Shown: positions 12,574 through 24,336, counted from the stretch's first letter. The stretch: DNA of 64,000 nt from Dipteronia dyeriana (GCA_032871835.1 CM065297.1:90293052-90357051), one strand, 5' to 3'. Notes: generated from the letters alone by a model not told the origin. Numbers and translations: made by a program.

Positions 12574-12654
12574 CTGAAAAATCATAAAAAAAATTACATG
12601 AGTTTATTTTTAATGCCCCCAACATAACTGCAAACAAGGTCCAGTCTTTATAAA

Positions 12655-13510
12655 AAATCTTGGATTGAGTAAAAAAAGCTCGAATGGATGAATAAAAAGT
12701 TAGAATATATACAACAAAAGCACGACTGAATGAAAAAAAAAAACTCGGGCATTCAATAAAAAGTCTCGTATATATTGAAAAAACTCACAATATACAAAAA
12801 AAACTCAAAATTCATTTTTAAAACCTCTAAGGTGTACAAAAAAAGCTCTGGTTACAGGCAACAAAAGCTCGAAACAACTAAGCCTACAAGTAAAAAGCTC
12901 GGGCCTACAAGTAAAAAGCTCGGGCCTTCAATAAAGTCTCGTAAATACTGTAAAACATCACAGTATACAAAAAAGCTTGAAATTCAATAGAAAAATCTCG
13001 AACATGTATAGAAAAAGCTTAGGTTACAGAGAAAAAAAGCTCGATATAACAAAAACTACAATTAAAAAACTCAGACCTTCAATAAAAAGTCTCGCATATA
13101 TTGGAAAAAGACACAATATATATAAAAAAAACTCAAAATTCAATTTAAAAATCGCTAACTGTACAGACAAAGTTTGGGTTACAAGGAAAAAAAACTCGAT
13201 ACAACTAAACCTACAATTTTTTTAAAAAAAACTCGGGCTTCTTTAAAAATAGCTCGAAACTCTATAAAAATGTCTCAGAAACCAAGAATACGTATCTTTC
13301 TCAAACTAAACAAAATTTTTTAAAAAAAATGCTCTGGGTCTTTTAAAAAAGCTCGGGTCTCCTTTTCAAAAAGTCTCGAAAACCCATATTACTCATCTTC
13401 CTCAAACTAAACCTAAATTTCAAAAAATAAGCTCGGTGCCCTTTTTAAAGAGTTCAGGCTCCTTTAAAAAAAGCTCGTATCTGAAACAAAAAGTCTCGGA
13501 ATACCAACAA
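12655..13510. repeat. Minisatellite AAAAGCTCG / AAAGTCTCG (MULE-1 right)
   Basis: Some 30 irregular units of about 20-35 bp, each with an A-tract plus GCTCG or GTCTCG. The array lies between the acceptor at 12574 and a donor-like site at about 13675 on the minus strand, so it fills the apparent leader intron of the Ulp1-like gene. The GTCTCG variant links it to the repeat in the short element at 14453-15459. Confidence 0.85.
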
Positions 13511-13674
13511 AACCTCATCTTCCTAAACACCTATTCCACCTCATTTCAAACCCTAATCGTTCCACATTCATTCTCATATCGACAAATCTAACCTATTCTA
13601 CCATTTCATTCAACTTTCAAAAATGCACAACTTATCTAAATCAAAAACGATAACAAATGTAGCTCAACTTACCT

Positions 13675-13830
13675 CAAACAATTGTAAATAATTCATTGAA
13701 GTCTCCAAATGTCACTGCTCGCCGTCGACGCACTTCCGGTCGGTGTCAAATAAGTTCAATTTTCTCTCTCTACTTTTTCTCTCATTCAGTCGCACGTTCA
13801 AACGGGGTATTTTGGTCTCCACACATTAGT
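13675..13830 (-). other. Putative noncoding first exon and promoter of the Ulp1-like gene
   Basis: On the minus strand a block ends in GAGGTAAGTT (13677-13668), a near-ideal splice donor. The equivalent block of MULE-2 ends GAGGTTAGTT at about 31064. Sequences around it are conserved between the two elements (CTCTCTCTACTTTTTCTC on +, and the GGGGTATTTTGGTCTCCACA near the terminus) while the minisatellites are not. This supports a short 5' UTR exon joined to the ATG exon across the array. No transcript evidence is available. Confidence 0.5.
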
Positions 13831-14452
13831 TGATGTTTTTTAAATATATATTATTAATGTGGTGCTATTTGTACAACAGCCCCTCAAAAATGTGTCATTA
13901 ATTTTTTGAACCCTTTTTATTGATAAAAACAATTTGTTTTTAAATAATAAACATTTTAAAAAGTAAAATTAAAACAAAACGAAGTGGTAGTTTTGTATTC
14001 GACAGAAAAAGTAAAAACATTGCATGTTGACAAATTTAGAAAGTGCATTATTTATATGTCTATTTCCATCTATTTCCCCAAAAAAAAAAAAAAAACTTTC
14101 AGGAAGGAAAAATTAAAATAACTAAAAACACAGAAAAAAAAAATTAAAAAGGTAATATACAGCAATCAAAAACTTACCAGAGTTTGAAATTTATCTACCA
14201 TGAAATCCATATTATTTTCTTGCCTATGCAAAGGACTGCAGTTGTGAAACAATAAACATACCGACTCAGTCGATATAATCAAAATAAGCATGAGAGAAGC
14301 ATGTGGGATTATCGCAGTTTAATGCAAAAAATAAAAATGGTATAAAAAATAAAAATTTACATACTGACTTTTCTAATAGCGTGTACTAATAATAAAAATA
14401 TAAGCATGTTGGATTATTGCAGAGTAATGCAAACTCGTTCGATATAATCATA

Positions 14453-15459
14453 AGAGATGAAAATTTATATAGCATTTTTTGGGATTTATTTACACAATTA
14501 GCACCGCTTTAATAACTCTAGTTTAAATAGCACTAAATATGGGATTGGGACAAAAATACTCTCCCTCTTCTAAATTTTTTTTTTTACCACTCCTCTTTTT
14601 TTTTTTTTGTAAATCTCTATTGATGGAGTTCGAGCTCCACCGCCGATGTCATCTCCAGTGAGTTGATCGACAAAACCACTGGTAAAACATCTGTCATGTG
14701 CCACCCGTTGTAACCGCAGCATCCGTTTTTAGTTTCGAGCTGTGTGGAGAGAGAAACGAAACCAAACCCGAATCGTTTCCAAACCTTCATAGTCAAATCT
14801 ACGACGATCCGTCACGAATCAGACGAAACCGATGGTACCAACGAACTCAGCGTCGTCCAATCTTCCAGATCCAACTATTTCCGGAGTCAATCGGCGCCGT
14901 TGTCGAATCGTCAATTTCACTATTGATGGCCTGTTACCTTCACGAGGAAGAATAAAGCAAAAAATAATAATTTGATTTTTTGTCTCAGTAAGTCTCGATT
15001 TTTTTTAAAAAAATAAGTCTCGATTTTTATCAATAAATCTCGAATTTGACCCAATAAATCTCGAATTTATCCCAATAAGTCCTGAATTTGTAAAACAAGT
15101 ATCGAATTTACTTAATAAGTCTCGAAATTGTAAATAAGTCTCGCATTTGTAAGAGAAAACAAATATAAAGGAAAAACTTGGGTAGACTTCGATTTTGGTC
15201 TCGAATTTTACTAACGAAATGAGAACGAATTAAAATGAAAAAAAAAAAATCAAAGAGATCGAAGTTTCTGTGAGTTGTGAAAGGAGAGGGAGAAAGAGAG
15301 AGAGAAATAGAGAAATCAAAATGAAAAATAAAAGTAAATAATAAGTGGTTGTATTTTAGTCTCACCACCTATTTTAATGCTAATAAAACAAGAGTTATTA
15401 AAGCGGTGATAGTTGTACAAGTCAAAATTGAAGAGGTGTTATATATCCCTATTTCCTCT
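14453..15459. mobile_element. Non-autonomous MULE-like element (about 1 kb)
   Basis: The ends are inverted repeats of about 100 bp sharing CACCGCTTTAATAACTCT, then GTTT, TAGCA and GAGACT/GGGAC AAAATAC. The flanking 9-mers are ATAATCATA (14444-14452) and AATATCATA (15460-15468), a 7/9 match that fits a decayed MULE target duplication. The interior has a short plausible exon-like stretch (about 14640-14955, unrecognised) and an AAGTCTCGAATTT minisatellite. No transposase is present. The repeat motif resembles the array of MULE-1 that ends 550 bp upstream, so this may be a deletion derivative of that group. Confidence 0.65.
14988..15160. repeat. Minisatellite AATAAGTCTCGAATTT
   Basis: Eight units of about 18-24 bp, each with AA(G/A)T(C)TCGAATTT and a variable spacer (GACCC, ATCCC, GTAAAAC). 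The array lies toward the right end of the 14453-15459 element. Confidence 0.85.
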
Positions 15460-15514
15460 AATATCATAGTAAACATGAGAGATAGAGATGGACGTTTGGG
15501 TAATGAAGATGGAT

Positions 15515-15800
15515 ATAGGTCCCCCCATCCTCATCCCCACTTTTCAGACCAGGGATGGAAATTTTTGGGGGAGGTATATCCATCCGAACCCCAATTCCTC
15601 ATTTTTCCTGTTTTCCTCGGTTCCCTATTTTCCCATTTAACTAAAAATTACAAATTAAACTAAAAAAATAAATATTCCATTATAAATACAAAATAAAATC
15701 CATTAATACAGTAAAAAGAGTAAATATGTATATATACTTAGGGGACAATATTATAATTATATTTATATATGTTTGTGGGAAATGGGAAAATGTGGATCCC
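15515..15800. mobile_element. Probable hAT-like MITE fragment with CCCCATCC / GGGATAGG ends
   Basis: The left part has GGTCCCCCCATCCTCATCCC. The right part, read on -, has TAGGGATAGGGGATCCACAT. Such G-rich and C-rich ends surround an AT-rich middle in a common class of short plant hAT-like elements. No target duplication was found, and the right end seems overwritten by the next element. Confidence 0.35.
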
Positions 15801-16477
15801 CTATCCCTAACCCAACCCAAACTTTATGGGTTGTTCGGTTTCACATTTAAAAAAATTACTAATTGGTTTGTCATTTAACAGATCAAAAATTGGTTCAATT
15901 TGAGTTGCTAAAAATAAAATTCATACAACCCAAATCAACTCGTATATTTAATAAAAATCAAATCCACATTTCCCTTTATTACATTTATTTGCTTCACATA
16001 TAAATAAGTTTTTTTAGTCTTCTCATTCATTATCATCTACCATATCGGCATATCATTTGGTAATGTACCACTCGTCTTTATTTTTTATGAATTATAATTT
16101 TTTAATAAATAAAATATAATTACTCCTTCCTTCCGATATATTTTAGAATATGAGTTTTAATTTTTATTTTTTTGTTATGATACTTGTTACTGTTAATTTA
16201 TCAATTATATAATATTTTTAATTTTTAAATAATTAAATAACACCTATATTTAATTTTTAAAATAATTTTGTTATAATAATACAAAAAATGATTATTGGGT
16301 TCAAACCTAAATCTATAAATCTACTCTAACCTACTCGAATTTTTTCGGTTTGGTTTGAATAGTTTGGCAAATAACATTGATTTGATTTAGGTTGAAATAT
16401 AGTCAAACTGATACATATTTGTTTGGTTTGACATTGAGCTTCAACCCAAACCAAACCGAAAATGCACACCTTTATTA
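15800..16477. mobile_element. Decayed hAT-like element related to 47280-47946
   Basis: It shares, in the same order and orientation as the complete 667-bp element, an ACTTTATGGGTTG-TTCGGTTTC block near the left and a GTTTGGTTTGACATTGAGCT/CTTCAACCCAAACCAAACCG block at the right, ending AATGCACACC. The left tip with AGGGGTGTG is missing. It has no coding capacity. Confidence 0.45.
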
Positions 16478-16524
16478 GGATTCTCGAGGACATTTAAAGA
16501 CTTTAAATGAGTCTTTATTAATCC

Positions 16525-17899
16525 AGTGGTATATATTCAATTAAGATTTCTATGGACTTTTAAAGAGTTCTTCCAAATCCGGATGTACTGAACTGAGACT
16601 TTAAAAATGTCTATAAAAATCAAGGTGTACTCAATTGAGACTAGATTTTAAAGGATTTTTTTAGGTTATGGATTTTGATGGACTTGATAGTGAGAGTTAT
16701 ACATATCAAAGGTCATAAGAAGTCCAGCTTTCTCCCTAAGGATTTTGAGTTTTTCTTGTTGTTAGAGTTCGTTGATTTTATTTTCCTTTGTTTATCTCTT
16801 TCATGGTTGAATTTCTAGAATATACTTGGTTATGATTCTTGATATGTTTAACTTGATGAAAGTAGAAAGCATGATGACGATTTATAGCCTATTCAATTGA
16901 TAGTGACGGTTATTAGTTTTTATGTGTTTTTGAAATGTACAAAGGCCTACTGAATGGCTAGAATTTTTAAATTTATTTTGATGGGTTCTTCTACCTAGAA
17001 AATTATAAAAAATTATATGTATATAGAATGTTATGTCTACTGTTATTCTGTAAAATATCGTGATTTATAAATGAGTATAAAAATTGTTATAATTTTTGAA
17101 GTGGACAAATGTCAATATTGATTTCTGCTGGATAGATTCAGAAAAAATATATATATAAATTGAATGTTTTAATATACAAATGGTCATGGATTAAATTGAT
17201 AATTTAACAATAGCATATCAAATTTTGTAAGATTTAGAGCTATAGAGAATAAATTAAAAATCGTGGATCAAATGATGGTCAATTGTGATAAGGTTTGGGT
17301 TACAGTTATGCTTTTTCTTTTCAATGTTTTGTGTATAGCTTTGCTCGGTTATTCTACTAGTTGATTATTATTTGTTTATATGATTAATTGAATAACAATG
17401 TGAATTAGTGAAGATGAGTTATGAATGTTGAGTATTTTTCTTTTAATTTTGCTCTCAAAATTGTTATAAATTATGTCATTTTCTTTCATTCGTGATTGAC
17501 TTTAGTTATTGAGTCGAAATTATTGTCGTTAGTGTTTTTTTTTATGCTTAACATTTATTCATACACAAAGTTTTATGTATTCAGCTGTTATTTTTTTTAG
17601 TTTTATCATGAAAGTTGAGATCTTTATGAAAATAGCTTTGAAATGGAGCTTCTTTTCGGCTGGCTGATCGAGTCATATACTGGTATGATGAATACATCTA
17701 TAATAAAAGTTTGAGATAACAAATTCATGAAAGTCTGAGATAGATGTCTAAATAAATTCATTAATATCCGAGGTAGATATCTAAACAAATCAGTGAAAGT
17801 ACATGTGGATTTATAAAAGTCTGTAGAAATCGATGAAAATCTGTCATTTGGATTAATGTCGTTAAATGTATTTAAGAATCCTAATTGAATACACCATCG
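16525..17899. mobile_element. Candidate DNA transposon with GGTGTATTCAATT ends
   Basis: The left end AGTGGTATATATTCAATTAA pairs with the right end read on - (CGATGGTGTATTCAATTAGG). Degenerate internal copies of the terminal word lie at about 16600-16660 (GGTGTACTCAATTGAGAC). No transposase is recognisable in the 1.37 kb, and a matching target duplication was not seen. A frame of 146 codons on - at 17624-18064 has no recognisable domain and crosses the boundary with the next element, so I do not call it. Confidence 0.35.
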
Positions 17900-18020
17900 T
17901 ATATATTGTGGAGAGAGTAGAATTGCGTTCTTAGGCCGACATGCGACTGGCTGTAAACAGAATTGGGTAACATATATTTTCAATTTGTCCAATTTGAGCC
18001 CATCACAATATTTTATTTTT

Positions 18021-19027
18021 GAGTGGCGATAATGACACCCCTCAAAAATTGTATCTACATCCATTTCGTAATCAAACCCATTAAAATTTTAAAAAAAAAA
18101 TCTTTAATTTGTACCCACTTAATATTAAAATTACCCTTTCATTAATTATATTATATTGTATTTTTATAAGTACACACTATCTATAACTATTATTATGTTA
18201 TTTAATTAACTTTATTAGTATATCAAATTTTGTCTTTACTTTTAATTCTCTTACTAGTCTTTCTCTTCCCTACTTCTTTTCTGTTCTCGATTTTTTAAAA
18301 ATCAAACTCTACTTTTTGTTAAAAATCCATTTTAAGATTTTTTTTTATATATATAATAAAGAATCATGTTTTGTTCGAGAGAGTTGTTAGGATAAAGATT
18401 TGTGATATGTCTCAATTGATGTGGAAGTAGACAGCTGATAAATGATATGTAAAAAAAAAGGGATAAGTGTTCGATGAAATTGAAGAACATCTAATATATA
18501 TTTTTTTAACAGAAAAGAACATCTAATATTGATAATAATAAAAAGTCTAAAGTGCTTTAAAAGAAATATAAATAATATAAATAATATAGTCAATATGAAA
18601 GTCTGTTTATATATATAAAGATTTTGTTCTTCTAACAAGAATGATTTTTTGTTCTTCCAACAAATAATAAAAATTAATTTAAAACTTACCTTTTTTATAA
18701 CCAAATTTGTCTTATAATTTTGATTTATTTTTCATATTTAGCAATAAATTAATATTTCCTTAAAAAAGGATGAGACTATCTTTAAAAGGGAATCTTAGGT
18801 TTATTAAAATGGAAATAGTTTTTATAATATATATTAATATCAAACCATTAATAAGAAATTTTTTTACAAAATATTAAAATAGGAAACGAATTAATAATTA
18901 TTGGTTGGTGTACTAATAAACAATTAATCATCTTAGTAATTTTATTCAAGGGTATTATTGAATTTTTTAAAACACATTAACTTAAGGGTGTACATACTAT
19001 TTTTAAGGGGTATAAATATCATCACTC
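18021..19027. mobile_element. Non-autonomous MULE-like element with 9-bp target duplication
   Basis: The termini pair as GAGTGGCGATAATGACACCC and, on the other strand, GAGTGATGATATTTATACCC, followed by similar CTCAAAAATTGTATCTACA / CTTAAAAATAGTATGTACA blocks. TTTATTTTT lies on both sides (18012-18020 and 19028-19036), a perfect although low-complexity 9-mer, the length MULEs make. The interior is AT-rich with no coding region. Confidence 0.6.
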
Positions 19028-19204
19028 TTTATTTTTTTTGTCCAAGATCCCATCACAATTAGTAGGATAACGGCCCATCTCACACTATGTTAGCGTAATT
19101 TATAACTAAAGGGAATTTTTTTTTTTTTACTTGGTGGGAAAAAACATAAGTTGAATATGCATCCATTTAAGTTTAAACATAGGATGGTTGGTGCAATTAA
19201 ACCT

Positions 19205-19572
19205 TAAAATAAAAATTAGAATAAATTACATTTAACTTTCCTAAGGTTTTCTATTTTATACGTGGAAACAACTTTATCGTTAATTGACACTCACATTCCC
19301 TACCATTAGGGTTTGACCGTTAAGTGTGAGAGTTACCCGTTAAAAAATGATAAAAGATAAAAATACCCACGATGCCCTAAAAATCTAAAAGAAATAATTA
19401 CACTAAACTCCCTTGAAGTTTGCTATTTTACACATAGAAACAAATTTATTGATTAAGGACACTTACATCCATTGTCGTTAGTCAAAGTTGGTCAAATTAA
19501 ACTGTAGACCCAATTTTGACTATCAAAACTAAAGATAGTTTAGTCATTTAAAGCATTTAAATATACATACAT

Positions 19573-19618
<46 letters not shown>

Positions 19619-20436
19619 GAATAAATATTTTAAAATGAAGATTTTTTAAAGGTATTTTATAAATGAAGATTAAGTGAACAAAAAAAACCTATTTTTAAAT
19701 TAAGAATTACAAAAAAAAGAACAGAATTTTTCATTAAGAAATAGACAGATCAATATAATTTGAAAGATATTCAAATTGTTTAAAAAAAATTAAAAAAATC
19801 TTAATGTCTTTAATAGTTTTCCATTTCCATCAACGACACAATTCACAATTCCATCCAAATTTATTCGATATCTTCCAAGAGAGAATGAGCCAAATTTCTT
19901 TCCAAAATAGTGTCAGTTCGCTAGTTCCATCAACACACAAATCACAATCCCTTCATAATTTGGTACAATTTGCTAAAAAAAAAAAAAAACTTAATATATA
20001 TTTATAAATATGAAAAAAATATTTTTTTCCAAAGAAATAGAATTAAAAAAATAATTTTTTTTAATCAATAGAAAAAAATTTAAATTTTTTAACAACAATT
20101 ATAAAGAATTTTGATTTGTGTTGTCGGTAGAACTGGTGATCTGACTCAATTTCTTATGGAGGAGATCGAACAAATTAGGAAAGAATTGCAATTTGTGTTA
20201 TTTGTGGAACTGACGATCTGTTAAAAGCATTAAGATTTCTTTTTAATATGAATTTCTTTTACATTAAGATTGAACTATCCGTTTTTTTAATGAAAAATTA
20301 TGTTTTTTTTTTAATTCTTAATTTTCAATTAATCTTATTTTTCTTTCCAAAAAAAATCTTAATTTTAAAAACATTTTTTTCACTTAATCTTCATTTAAAT
20401 TACCTAAAAAAAATCTTCATTTCAAAATATTTATTC

Positions 20437-20471
<35 letters not shown>

Positions 20472-20805
20472 GGTTCAAATGACTAAACTATCCTTAGTTT
20501 TGATAGTCAATATCGGTTTAATTTGACCAACTTTGACTAACGATAAGGGATGTGAGTGTCAATTATCATAAGGTTGTTTATATGTGTAACAGAGCAAACC
20601 CTAGAGGAGTTTAATGTAATTAGTTATTTTAGATTTTTGGTGAATCAAGGTTATTTATGTCTTTTATCATTTTTTAATGGTCAACTCTCACACTTAACGG
20701 TCAAACCCTGATAATAGGGAGGTGAGTGTCAATTAAATTTAAAGTTATTTTCATGTGTAAAAGAGTAAATCTCAGGGGAGTTTTGTGTAATTTGTTTTAA
20801 AAATT
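19205..20805. mobile_element. Long inverted-repeat (foldback) element, about 1.6 kb
   Basis: Sequence from 19205 inward matches, in inverted order, sequence from 20805 inward for about 500-600 bp. Shared words include GACCGTTAAGTGTGAGAGTT, AATGATAAAAGA, GTTAGTCAAAGTTGGTCAAA, GACTATCAAAACTAA and an (AT)n tract in each arm (19576-19613 and 20441-20469). Only about 450 bp in the middle is unpaired. The middle has two related words, GTCGGTAGAACTGGTGATCT and GTGGAACTGACGATCTG, and no gene. Target duplication is unclear because of A/T-rich flanks. Confidence 0.7.
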
Positions 20806-21180
20806 ATATAATATTTGTTAGATTAATTTTTTCAAATAAAAATAAATTCTTCGTAATTTAATATATTCATATTCTCATTAAATAGTTAAAAACACACACA
20901 CACAAGTTTAAATTATAAAGAGGAATTTATATATTTGAAAAAATAAATAAATAAATTCATTCGTAAGAGTAATACAGCCTAAACGCATATGGCAGTAGTG
21001 TATTAGTTAGTGCATCGGGGGTTGTATTAAATGAAACTAATCAAATAATTATGTAGAAATGATTTTGATTCTTACAAATAAAATCGAAGGTTCCATAGCT
21101 GACTCGAAACTGGCGACATGATTCAGGTTTATATTTATTTATTTATAGTCGTTTATCATATGTGTTTGAGGTAGTTTTAT
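20806..21180. other. No gene seen
   Basis: AT-rich unique-looking DNA between the foldback element and MULE-2. The last nine bases (TAGTTTTAT) are the probable target duplication of MULE-2. Confidence 0.5.
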
Positions 21181-21534
21181 GGGGAAATTGTAAGGATTGT
21201 CACCTTTTTTTTTCTTGTATTGTGATGATGTTATCAGTTTAATAACTTATGTTTAAAAGGTACCTATTATGGTGAACTACCCAATTTACCGTTAAAAGTT
21301 ATATTTGTGCTTTGATCTTCGGTTTGAAAAAGAGAAGTTATCTCTCTCTCCAAAAAAGTAGTCTGGAAATCGATATAAAGTGCTTATCAGAAACTTTGTT
21401 CGAATCTGCAGGTAACAGATCTTTGTGATCTCCCTAATTTTTTCCATACATTTTTTAGGGGTTTTAAGATGTATTCAACTAATGCATGAACATATAGCCT
21501 CTAGAAAGTGCACCAAGTTTTTTTTATCTTTATC

Positions 21535-22330
21535 CGAGAATTTGTTGTACTGGGTCGAGCTTTTATTAAGCATTTATGAGAATTTGTTATATTGTGTCGA
21601 GCTTTTATTATGGTTTTCCGAGATTTTGTTGTATTGACTAGAGCTTTTATTTTATTTTCCGAGAAATTGTTGAATTGGTCCGAGCTTTTATTAAGCATTT
21701 TCGAGAAATTGTTGTATTGTGTAGAGCTTTTATTATGTTATTCCGAGATTTTGTTGTATTGGCTCGAGCTTTTATTTTGATTTTCTGAGAATGGTTCGAG
21801 CTTTTATTATGGTTTTTCGAGATTTTGTTATATTGTGTCGAGCTTTTATTATGGTTTTTCAAGATTTTGTTGTATTGACTCAAGCTTTTATTTTGGTTTT
21901 CCAAGAAATTGTTGAATTGACCCGAGCTTTTATTAAACATTTCATAGAAATTGTTGTATTGTGTCGAGCTTTTATTTTGGTTTTTCGAGAAATTGTTGAA
22001 TTACCCGAGCTTTTATTAAATATTTCCGATGAATTGTTGTATTGTGTCGAGCTTTTATTACGGTTTTCCAAGATTTTATTGTATTGGATCGAGCTTTTAT
22101 TTTGATTTTTCGAGAAATTGTTGATTGATTCGAGCTTTTATTGTAATTTTCCGAGCTTTTTTTGTTTATTCCAAGGATTTTTATTATTTCCTAGAATTTT
22201 TTTATTCATTTACCCGATTTTGTTTGTTATTTTCCCAGCTTTTGTTTAATAATTTCAAAGGTATTTTTTTTATTGTTTTCGAGGTTTTAATTTGTCAAGC
22301 CGTTTTTATATAGGATCGAGCTTTAAGTTA
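21535..22330. repeat. Minisatellite CGAGCTTTTATT, about 42-bp period (MULE-2 left)
   Basis: At least 15 units begin with CGAGCTTTTATT (for example near 21555, 21598, 21681, 21764, 21838, 21922, 21964, 22047, 22089, 22130), then TGGTTTTCCGAGATTTTGTT or a close variant. Spacing is a regular 41-42 bp, apart from one short unit at about 21764-21795. The array lies between a donor-like CTGCAGGTAACA (about 21411) and the first transposase codons near 22440, the position of a leader intron. Open frames through it are a by-product of the period being divisible by three. Confidence 0.9.
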
Positions 22331-24253
22331 GTTTTGACCGATGTGTTTGAAATGAATTTCGTAGGTTTTTTTTTTCTACAATTTGAGGTTTTTTTATTGT
22401 TATTTTAATTTGAATTTAGATATTGTTAATAATGGTTTGTGATGATGATTTTGATAGGAGAATTAATCAGGTGAGAATAGTCTTCTCTTACAACAATCAT
22501 TGGGAGCAGTTACTCGATGAAAGTCAGAGGTTTTTTTGTTCTGATAACCAATGAATGTATGTGTCAAAGAGTATGACTTACCAAGAATTGATGTCGCTCG
22601 TGCAAACCGTTGTGAATTATGATGTGAACAAATACAGTTCAAATCCACAGTCTATATCAATGGTTCCCAGGAGTACATGTCGAACGTTTATAAGAAACGA
22701 CGATGATGTTCAGTTTATGCTAGGGGAAGATAGGGTGATCCCTCAAGTATGTGTCAGTCTAATTGAAAGAGCAGTAGCTGACCGTAGTGAATTAGTCGGA
22801 CCTCAATTCGACGATGTGTTTGGATGTCAAATTGAGATGAATGATAGGCAGTTCAACCACCATTATAATGACTTCTATAATGACATGAATAATGAGCTGA
22901 AAAGTGAACCGAATGTTGGGCCGACACAAGAGATGGATGATGAGTAAAATTTACATGTGGTTGATAATGTAGCTAACAATGAGGATGAGGAAGAGGTTGT
23001 CGAACCGGAAAGACGTGCAAGACGTATACAAAGATTTAGTTACAGTACAACAGATATAGCTGGGACTTCAGAGGTCTGGCCTAATTTAACTCATCTGATT
23101 CTGATAATGTCACATCGTGAGTTATTCCAGGAGCAGAATCATACTCGTTTTCTTATGGGTGGAAGTAGGAACTCGGTTGAAGAATAACCTACAAGCATGA
23201 TATATAAAGGACAATTTTTTCCTACTAAAAAGAATTTGAAGAGACTAGTTGGGCATTTTGCAATGCGGCAGAACTTTGAGTGGAAGGTGAAAAGGTAGAT
23301 TAAGACAACGTTATATTTGGTTTGTTTGATAGACAACTGTACGTAGAAATTAAGAGCGGTGAGGAGAGATGAAGGGACATACTTCCAAGTAAGAAGTTTT
23401 GTGAACAAACACACATGTCCTTTGGAGAAGATCCACTACCGCTACCGACAAGGTAGTGCATTCATAATTGGAGAAGTGGTTGCACCTAGACTTCAACAAC
23501 AAGATGGTCGACTAATGTGTCCGAAGGACATAATCGCCTACATGAAAACAATGTATGGCATCCAAATCTTGTACAGTAAGGCACATCAAGCCCTGCAATA
23601 TGCGTTGTCAGTGACCTATGGAACGCATGAGGAAACCTTCAAACTATTGCCATAATTTGGTTATGTGTTAGTGTAACAAAATCCCGACATAATAACTGAC
23701 TTACAGTGCGACAAAGATGGTAAATTTCTCTATTTTTTATGTCGTTGGGTGCCTCACTCAGAGGATTCTGGAGGTGTATGCGTCCAATTATTGCAGTAGA
23801 TGGTACCCATTTAAAGGGAAGATTCGGGGATATAATGTTTGTTGTAACTGCACAAGATGGGAACGAACAGGTGTATCCAATTGCTTTTGGGTACGGTGAC
23901 TTAGAAAACAACCTTTCATGGTAGTGGTTTTTAGATTGCTTGAAAGGTGCCCTAGGCCATATTGATGATCTGGTTTTCATTTCCAATCGGCATGCAAGCA
24001 TTGAACCTGGGATTTCTAAAGTTCCCCTATGCAACCCATACGATATGTTGTTGATACTTTTTTGAAAATGTCAAGAAGCGGTTTCACAGAAAGGATGTAG
24101 CTGCCATAATGGATAAAACAGCTAGATTGTACACCGAGTTGAATTAAAATTGCCACATGGAAGAGTTACGTATCCTACACCAGAATGCATTCAATTATGC
24201 CATTGAAGCTGGTCCACACAAGTGGTCTCGTGTACATTGTCTAGAAAGAAGGT

Positions 24254-24258
24254 ATAAG
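24254..24258. repeat. Target-site duplication, left copy (ATAAG)
   Basis: It pairs with ATAGG at 26462-26466 (one mismatch), on either side of the solo LTR in the transposase gene. Confidence 0.8.
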
Positions 24259-24293
24259 TGTAAGAAAAACCGAGCAACGAAAGCGTGAAAAAT

Positions 24294-24336
<43 letters not shown>

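Larger units (their letters stand above)
3957..13913. mobile_element. Ulp1-carrying Mutator-like element (MULE-1), internally deleted
   Basis: The left terminus GGGTTCAAAAATTAAATGAC matches the reverse complement of the right terminus (GGGTTCAAAAAATTAATGAC, ending at 13913) and also the right end of MULE-2. Inside are, in order: a left subterminal minisatellite, nested solo LTRs, the last codons of a mudrA-type transposase on +, a DUF1985/Ulp1 gene on -, a right subterminal minisatellite and a noncoding first exon. This is the layout of plant MULEs that carry a SUMO-protease-like gene (the Kaonashi/CUMULE type). The transposase body is missing. The flanking 9-mers do not match, so no target duplication could be confirmed. 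Confidence 0.8.

Noticed and set aside
21425..22313. Several overlapping open frames on both strands with repeated CRAFIMVF- or NKSS-type peptides
   Set aside because: They are translations of the 42-bp minisatellite, whose period is a multiple of three. There is no start context, domain or conservation beyond the DNA repeat.
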